A DNA stretch of 64,000 nt from Caprella mutica (lineage: Eukaryota; Arthropoda; Malacostraca; Amphipoda; Caprellidae): positions 122,452 through 186,451 of the forward strand of contig CANNZV010001057.1 in assembly GCA_947561585.1 (NCBI GenBank), given 5' to 3'. The position numbers and the translations under genes were made by a program. Shown piece after piece: positions 57,916 through 64,000 of the stretch (position 1 is its first letter; every line of letters starts with the position of its first letter). The notes under the pieces are model-generated. The model ran no database searches. It worked only from the letters and a program-made list of their open reading frames with translations, and was not told the origin of the DNA.

Positions 57916-59496
57916 AACTGTGTCTAGAGATTATATGCAATACAGTTATTGTCAAATATTTCATTAAATATTGATGATTATGTGTTGTATAATGATACAA
58001 TTTGTAGTCCATACGTAGGCAAATAAACATCGATTGTCCTTTTCAGATTAGATTTTTACAAGTTTTTGATAAATATTGCATTTTGGAGTGTCAAGAGATT
58101 ATTTGCAAGTGGTAAAATTTAGCATAATGGCTCGTAAAAAAGAACTAACAATGGATGAAAAGAACTATATAATTAAGGAAATTAGCAAAGGAAAGGCGTC
58201 GCTACAAATTTCGAAGGATTTACATAGGCATCATCGAACAATAAAAAAAATTTGTCAAACGGGAATTAAACCAAGGAAGAAAAGATCACAGGCTGAATTC
58301 AGGAAATTAACTCAGCGAGATCTGTCTCATATTCGTAGAGAAGTGATTAGGAACCCAAATGCATCAAGTGCCTTCATATTTAAGGCAGCTGGAGCTCCTA
58401 AGGTGTCAAGAGAAACAAGATGTAAAGCATTAAGGAAGTTTGCTGATGTCAAAAATCAAATCAAGAAGCCCTTTTTAACAAAGAAACATAGGGAAAAAAG
58501 AGTGCAGTGGGCAAAGAAATACCTGAAAACTGATTTTAATAATGTTTTGTTCACAGACGAGTCAAGGATCAGCCTTGATGGACCGGATGGGTGGGCTCGA
58601 GGATGGGTATGTAAGCAACGTGACTCGAGACAGTTTGTTAAACGCCAACAAGGTGGCGGTTCCATCATGATTTGGGCTGGAATTATTGGCAATGAGCTAG
58701 TGGGTCCATTTAGAGTTAATGACGGCGTGAAAATGAACTCCAAAACGTACTGTGAGTTTTTAGACCAACATTTCTTTGAATGGCTGGATGACCAGCCTAT
58801 TGCCAAGCGTAGATCTATGATTTTTATGCAAGACAACGCCCCAAGTCATGCATCAAAGTTCACCAAATCATGGTTGAAGGAAAGGAGATTTGTTGGAGAG
58901 ACGTATATGGACTGGCCTGCAAATAGTTGTGACTTGAACCCCATTGAGAACCTGTGGAGCATTCTCAAGAGAGAGATTTATCGCAATGGGAGGCAATTCA
59001 ACAGCAAGCATGACCTCTGGGATGCAGTTAAGGTTGTTGCAAATAATGTATCCGCCTCTACAATTGCAAATCTAACATCAGATGTTGATAACAGGCTGGT
59101 GAGAGTCCTTGAAAAGAAAGGAGCATCGGTGCAATAAATTATGAGAGGCTTTAATATGTTTTGATGTTTTTTTCGTGTTATATTTTTGTTAAATCATATC
59201 TATGTTATGATAATATCTCTAGAAATTGATATAAATATTGTCACGTTATTTGATCTAAGAAAAAATTATATTAAAGTGTAAAAAACTGATAGTTGCAAAT
59301 AAACTAGACAGTCAAATTAGTCTGTTTTTTTAATTTAATAAATATTTTCAAAACCAACCATTGTTTTCTTTATCACTAGAAATTTAAGTTAACAATATCC
59401 AATAGAATGCATAACATCCATGACATGATAGATAAATACAATAATTTTCAAAATTCTTTATATTTTGTGTTTTGCATATAATCTCTAGACGCAGTT
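57916..59496 (+). mobile_element. Tc1-like DD37E element, apparently complete
   Basis: Inverted ends beginning AACTGTGTCTAGAGATTATA (left) and the inverse with one change (GCGTC, right), flanked by TA (57914-57915 and 59497-59498). Length 1581 bp with a full transposase frame. It may be able to move. Confidence 0.88.
58127..59137 (+). CDS. Tc1-like DD37E transposase, intact frame
   Basis: 336 aa from the ATG of MARKKELTMDEK; an upstream frame-opening at 58076 lacks an ATG. Residues 1-110 hold a paired-type helix-turn-helix DNA-binding region with a basic stretch (IKPRKKRSQAEF). The catalytic core has VLFTDES (first Asp), MQDNAPSHAS (second Asp) and CDLNPIENLW (Glu), with 37 residues between the last two. 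It cuts and joins element ends at TA sites in the nucleus. The QQGGGSIMIWAG block matches Tc1 family style. All key residues are present. The dead copy at 14564-15537 is a diverged relative. Confidence 0.92.
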   Translation: MARKKELTMDEKNYIIKEISKGKASLQISKDLHRHHRTIKKICQTGIKPRKKRSQAEFRKLTQRDLSHIRREVIRNPNASSAFIFKAAGAPKVSRETRCKALRKFADVKNQIKKPFLTKKHREKRVQWAKKYLKTDFNNVLFTDESRISLDGPDGWARGWVCKQRDSRQFVKRQQGGGSIMIWAGIIGNELVGPFRVNDGVKMNSKTYCEFLDQHFFEWLDDQPIAKRRSMIFMQDNAPSHASKFTKSWLKERRFVGETYMDWPANSCDLNPIENLWSILKREIYRNGRQFNSKHDLWDAVKVVANNVSASTIANLTSDVDNRLVRVLEKKGASVQ

Positions 59497-60337
59497 TATG
59501 TCAGTAAATAAATTACACAAATAATAAAAAAAGGACTACCTTGGCATAATTCAATCCATTATAATAACGAAACAATATTATTGGTACTATAAGTAGATAT
59601 AATACATGCAATAGCTAATTATTCTACATGCAAATATGCAGCATACTCATTTTTTTTATATCAATAAGACTAAAGTGGTAGACTAGAACAATAAAATAAT
59701 ATATATTCCAATCTGATCAACTCTCATCTCCAATCGTTTCTTCGAACAAAATGTTATTAATATCTTCGTCCGATAGTACCTAGGAGCGGGCTATCAAGAG
59801 TTCAAGGAGAGCAAGTAGGGTGTCGAGAAGAAACACGCACAACACCTCCCCTGACCAAGGTTGACGAGACACTGACCTTGATTGGCCAGCCAACCACAGC
59901 TGGCCGTGGTCCAGAGCTGTGCATACCATACATTGCCACACGTCGCTATATTACAATTAATTGCATAATTTACGTGATTTACGCAGATACGTAAATATTT
60001 TTAAACTTTTGAATACAAAAATATGTTTGGTATTTATGTAGGAACAAAGTCAAGAAAGGCCGAGAAATTTAAAAGAATTACTTGAAAGATATCAAGTAAT
60101 TTTAAAAATGTGTGCTTAAAAAACACACGTCAAACTCATTAGGGTTAATTACACATGTGGTAATTTACTAAAGTAATAAACTCAGAGTACATTACCGTTA
60201 TAATGAACCAAAAACATTTCCCTGAAAAGCCAAAGCTTTGTGAAGTTACATCAAACGTTTCCAATGGAAACTGTTATGAATCATAAACAGAGTAGTCTTT
60301 TTAAACAGGTTAAGAGTGTCTAGTAAAAAGCTTTTTT

Positions 60338-60874
60338 CGGGTCTAGGAAAATTGACCGAAAGTAATTGATCGAATGGAAAATTGATCGCATAACAATTGA
60401 TCGAATAGATCAGCTTCATTATTTTCTTCCATCTGGAGTGCAGTAACCGGTGCTTAGTGTCCCTTTTTGTTACATTCCTTAGTAAGTGACTCACAAAGTA
60501 CTTTGTTGACTTTAAACCCTATACTAAATTAATTATTTAACTTTCAACTACCTAAATTCTAGAACTAAGAATACTACAAGTTCTTCAAATTATAATATAT
60601 TTCAAAGCATATAATTCTCTGTTATAGAAAAACAGTTGATTGAAGAAATGTTATACATAAATTATTATTGAAAAAATTATTATTATTATACATAAATCAT
60701 GGTGACAAGATATACTAGCTGTAATATATTGCAAGTAAGTGTCCCTGGTAAATTCATGCTTTTAGTTATCATTGTCGATTAGTGTAAATGAATCCAATAT
60801 AATTTTCGATCAATTGTTGTGCGATCAATTTTCCATTCGACAAATTTTCTATTCGATCAATTTTCCGGATCCCG
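60338..60874. mobile_element. inverted-repeat MITE with tandem-motif arms
   Basis: The left arm (60338-60407) has 'cgggtctaggaaaattga' followed by repeated 'ttgatcgaatggaaaa' and 'tgatcgcataacaattgatc'; the right arm (60808-60874) is the inverse with a few changes. It encloses a truncated copy of the SINE-like repeat. No coding capacity and no clear target duplication. Confidence 0.75.
60411..60535 (+). repeat. SINE-like repeat, copy c (truncated)
   Basis: Matches 16970-17235 in blocks: 'cttcattattttcttccat', 'gagtgcagtaaccggtgctt', 'cattccttagtaagtgact' and 'aaaccctatactaaat'. The middle portion is missing. Confidence 0.7.
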
Positions 60875-61083
60875 CTTTTTTCCAATAGCTACTTTTTCTG
60901 AAACATTTTTATATTAATTAAAAGGGTTCGGGAGAAAAACTCGTATGTTTGATTTAAATCATATATAGAAATAATATAAATTAATTTACAGACCACACTC
61001 CATAAGAAATAGAAACAGCAACAATAACTTTGTCTTACCAAGGAACGTTTTCAAGACATAACACCCCGGGCTGCCTCTCCCAT

Positions 61084-61137
61084 CCTCCAGAAAGGGGCTC
61101 GGACTCCTTATACTATATAAGGAGCCGAGCCTGGAGG
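61084..61137 (+). promoter_or_regulatory. strong hairpin with TATA-like core in the retroelement leader
   Basis: CCTCCAG...GGCTCGG-A-CTCCTTATA, a 3-nt loop, then TATAAGGAGCCGAGCC...TGGAGG. The inner stem is 16 bp with one bulged A; the outer CCTCCAG/CTGGAGG stem adds seven. 'actatataagg' doubles as a TATA-like box. It lies about 100 bp before the first ATG of the gag-like frame. Confidence 0.7.
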
Positions 61138-61235
61138 CACAGACATTACCATGTCAGCTTTACAAGAGTGAACATCTCCAAGACTTACCTCCGCATTCCA
61201 CCTTGGGCCTCCGCCTCCTTCTTGACTGTCTGTTG

Positions 61236-62124
61236 ATGTCGGGGGAAGACAATCGTCCGACGCCCCCATTGCAGCCTTCGGCTAACTCAGAGGAGAACCC
61301 GGACCCAGGTGTGAGTAGATTAATTGAAGATACTCTTGTTTTACCACCGATTGAGGCACGTTATAACTTAAGAATTAGGAGCTGTGGCGAATCTAGTGTG
61401 AATGGCCACAGCGGCGCAGGCGGCTCATCTCGAGGCAGCTCCAGATCTGGAAAAGAAAAAACGTAAATCTCCAAAACAAAAAACCAAAAGACCTCATCTT
61501 AATCCTAAAATTCCCAAAATAATCCTGACTAAAATAGGTTCCCAAATGGACCAACAAGTGGCTACTAGGTTTGAGGCCCTCGAACGACAACTCGACCTGA
61601 TCTCAAATAACCTAGCAGCCTTTAAAACAAACACAGCAATCCAGGCCCCCAGAGAAGATCCTCCAGAAAACCCAGAGGGCTCTGAGCAGGGTGCCGAAGA
61701 AGAAGACACAATTGTAGCGCTCAGGACTACACCCAAGAGCAATACAGCCCACCTGAAATTCAACAGACGCGTCATCACAGATTATCTAAAGGAGTGTGTT
61801 GATGACAAGCTCATCAAAAAATTGAATACTGGGCAGAAAGAAGAATTAAGATACATATTTAACATTGATAGATGTTTTGATAGCCTAGACGGACAAGCCC
61901 AGAAGAATCACATAGAACGCATCCGGCTCTTCTACCTCGTTGCATCACAGAACTGCACGATAGCTCTGGCAGATCGGACAGAATACATGCGAATTGAGGC
62001 AGGAGTGGATCTATCGGAGCGAGTTGCTGGATTAAAGGCTCGGCCGAATTACACCAAGAAACGAACGTATACAAAGGCTAGTTCTTCAAAGACAAACTAC
62101 TCCTCAGCCGATAAGAGGAAGTAG
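61236..62124 (+). pseudogene. gag-like protein of the retroelement
   Basis: Starts at an ATG (MSGEDNRPTPPLQPS), changes frame near 61400-61440, and continues as the 240-codon frame 61402-62124: a Lys-rich segment (EKKKRKSPKQKTKR), a coiled-coil-like stretch (RFEALERQLDLISNN), an acidic linker, and a helical domain (RRVITDYLKECVDDKLIKKL ... ERIRLFYLVASQNC) ending in a basic tail. No zinc knuckle. The order fits DIRS-type structural proteins. Alternatively the 61402 ATG is the true start. Confidence 0.5.
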
Positions 62125-62140
62125 TTTATTCATAGGTACC

Positions 62141-63002
62141 TTCATGTCTGACTCGGCTAGCAATGAGGAGGGGGGGTCCATCGTTCGACTTTTTGGAACA
62201 AGCACTTCAAGATATGCTCGACGAGGATCTTTTAACAGGAACTTTTAGAGGACCTGCAGCTGTACGTGTTACGAATGGTGGTAGTCCGGTCATCACCGAT
62301 GATGTCGCTCTCCTAGGAGATGACCCAAGGGTCCACAGGCAAAGGGGATCTCCGGCTTCTTCCAACTCTTCGAACATCGAGCTACACCTCCCTCCGCCCC
62401 CCGTGTTTGAACACCGCAGCCCTGTGCCTTAGAAGACAGAAGAGGGGGCTGGCTCTTCTCTTCTTCTTCTGGAGGTTCTTCTGCCATCCCAAAATTTCGA
62501 ATCCGTCAAATAAGCCAGGATGGGGTTGATCATCTTCTCCCTATCTATGACGTTGCTGACGAAAGGGGCAGATCCCCTCCATCAATAGAGTCAGACCTCT
62601 CTGGAACTTTCCGAGCTTTTCCCCTCCCTGGTAACGATCTCCCCATTCTCTCCATGAATGATGTGGACGACTCTCTCCAGGATTGGCTCAACACCCCTCA
62701 ACCCACCAGAGAGAAAGAACTACCTAGAAACAACCAAGTGATCCTCCCGGAAGTCCCAGGCCAGGACCCCCTCGGTGATCTTCTACACGAGCTGAACATC
62801 GAGGAGGTCCCCTGGGACAATGTCGAGGTTGACAGAAATCTCAACATCCATCTTCCGGTTAGATCTCCACCACCATCACCTGAGGCGCCCTCAAGGGAAT
62901 CCCTTGCTTCGTCTCCTGGCCCTGAATCCCCCCTCAGATCGCCGATCCCTTTTCAAAGTGGACGAGAGGACCATGGTGGTCTCTCCACCCCCTCTCGTTA
63001 GG
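62141..63002 (+). pseudogene. second frame of the retroelement, Pro/Ser/acidic
   Basis: An ATG start (MSDSASNEEGG) is broken at a 7-G run (about 62168-62174) and continues as 'FDFLEQALQDMLDEDLLTG'. After another change near a GGGGG run at about 62447 it resumes with 'PKFRIRQISQDGVDHLLPIY' and 'NDVDDSLQDWLNTPQPTRE', ending TAG at 63000. Low complexity; no catalytic motif. Role unknown. Confidence 0.4.
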
Positions 63003-63344
63003 TGGTTCGAATCCCCGTCGGACCCTGAGGCGCCCTCGGTGAATGATCAAGACCATCCTAATCAAAACAATAACAACGACAGCAATGATGAATCATCAAG
63101 CTCCCGAAGCAACCAAGAAGACCCACCAGAGTAGGAAGAAGAAATCAGACCTTAAGGCCCAGCTAGAGCAGGCAACCCTCCACCTCCTCCACCTGGTGAG
63201 CACAATCCTAAAAAACGTCTTATTCTAGTCAATAGAACCTGCATTTCATGTAAAAAACTTACTTTAACATCTGCAAAAAACCTAGAATTTATTTGTGAAT
63301 CATGCTTCCTAAATCTTAATAATAATAACTAAACTTAACAAAAA

Positions 63345-64000
63345 TTATGAATCTTATGTATTAAAAAATTCATATGTACCTATCATAACAGTAGACATAC
63401 CTAAAACCAAAACCAAAGATAATGCAGTCAATTCAATCATAAATAAGGGAACTAATATCTTCATTCCAAAGAATTTTGTTTGTAATCACTATACGCCCCT
63501 TAAACAAATGGTTCATGTGGAGAGATTGGTGGAAGCGGGGGTTCTAAAGGAGGTTCCTCCTAATGAAAGACCCCATTCCACCTTCTCCCTTTTCACTGTT
63601 CCAAAATCAGACCCTTCAAACCCTCGGGTTCTTTTAGATATGTCTCCACTTACCGGAAAAATCAAAGCTCCACCTTTCCACCTGCCCTCAGTGGGTTCCG
63701 CCTTTCCAAACGCCTGTAACAAAAAGAACAAAATGATTAAATTAGACTTGACAAATGGTTTTTTCCATATTAAACTTTCAGAAAAAGCTTCAAAATTGTT
63801 TAGTATAAGGTGTGGAAAGAGGTTCTTTGGTTTAACCCGCCTCCCGCAAGGACTCACCACCTCCCCTTATGTCATGCAAAGAGTCCTTGTTGGGAGACCT
63901 TCCTGTCAAATTTCTCATTTATCTAGACGATATTTTGTTAATAGGTAGAGAGGGAGATCTCGAGAGGGCAAATACCTTACTCTTCGCCTCATTGATGGAG
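63345..64000 (+). pseudogene. reverse transcriptase (5' half), truncated by window end
   Basis: The frame is open from about 63316, so the internal ATG at 63508 is not the start. Visible RT blocks: 'LVEAGVLKEVPPNERP', 'FTVPKSDPSNPRVLLDMSPL', 'MIKLDLTNGFFHIKL' (block A with the first catalytic Asp), 'FGLTRLPQGLTTSPYVMQ' (block B) and, after a frame change near 63890, 'FLIYLDDILLIG' (block C, YLDD). Just upstream at 63235-63305 a Cys pair motif (CISCKK ... CESC) is in a different, stop-containing frame. The LPQG and YLDD style fits DIRS/LTR-type RTs, not LINEs. Confidence 0.75.

Larger units (their letters stand above)
57378..60144. mobile_element. TTAA-flanked (piggyBac-like) element carrying a Tc1 insertion
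   Basis: Ends CCCTAATGAGTTTGAC and the inverse GTCAAACTCATTAGGG, with TTAA at 57374-57377 and 60145-60148. CCCT-starting ends and TTAA targets are typical of piggyBac. Inner 'aaaaaacaca' blocks are also inverted. Removing the Tc1 element at 57916-59496 leaves about 1.2 kb without a transposase, so it is non-autonomous. Confidence 0.8.
61020..64000 (+). mobile_element. 5' part of a DIRS/PAT-like retroelement, cut by the window edge
   Basis: A GC-richer stretch with a hairpin leader, a gag-like frame, a Pro/Ser/acidic frame and a reverse transcriptase without gag-pol fusion, protease or integrase between them. This layout resembles DIRS-order elements, which use a tyrosine recombinase that would lie beyond 64000. 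The class is therefore inference. Frame breaks occur in all three frames, several at G-runs. Confidence 0.6.

Overview
The window is eukaryotic: AT-rich non-coding DNA, introns with GT-AG borders, AATAAA signals, minisatellites and dense layers of transposable elements. There are no operons, Shine-Dalgarno sites or bacterial genes. The element mix (Tc1/mariner DD34E and DD37E, hAT, TTAA-flanked piggyBac-like, Harbinger-like, env-bearing Ty3/Gypsy, a DIRS/PAT-like retroelement and a rhabdovirus-like nucleoprotein relic) suggests an arthropod. A copepod-type crustacean is possible, but that is a guess and nothing here proves the species.

Layout. 1-8 kb: AT-rich DNA with a TA-flanked inverted-repeat element (756-1490), short foldback motifs and one convincing host-type gene, an intronless RING-finger protein (4547-5527, minus strand). 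8.1-9.8 kb: two minisatellites, one of which keeps a 374-codon heptapeptide frame open. 10.3-13.2 kb: a Gypsy-like gag relic split by a Harbinger-like MITE. 13.7-21.2 kb: a C/G-armed inverted-repeat element, a dead DD37E Tc1, a SINE-like retroposon with a 13-bp target duplication, and a foldback element holding a satellite that is itself split by a DD34E Tc1. 21.8-23.9 kb: a broken hAT transposase.

23.9-47.9 kb is a five-level nest of insertions. A TA-flanked MITE holds a GGCCGGCC-ended inverted-repeat element. That holds an env-bearing Gypsy retrotransposon (832-bp LTRs, TACC target duplication). That holds a second copy of the C/G-armed element (9-bp duplication), and that holds an 11.2-kb LTR element with apparently identical 1241-bp LTRs (GTGTG duplication) and no convincing protein-coding content. 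The Gypsy gag and pol share one frame, separated by TGA-CTAG, a known leaky-stop context. Its env begins at a splice acceptor without an ATG.

48-60 kb: a 2-kb inverted-repeat element with a TTAA-flanked MITE inside; short hypothetical frames; a decayed rhabdovirus-type nucleoprotein (54.46-55.59 kb); directly downstream and in the same orientation, an intron-containing gene of unknown function whose frame breaks coincide with G-runs; and a second TTAA-flanked MITE carrying an apparently intact DD37E Tc1 transposase. 60.3-64 kb: an inverted-repeat MITE, then the 5' part of a gag/RT retroelement that runs off the window.

Most genes here are selfish elements that do not cooperate. Likely host functions are limited to the RING protein, a possible exon at 53.4 kb and perhaps the multi-exon gene at 55.7-57.3 kb. 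All calls come from reading the sequence; no database search was run.
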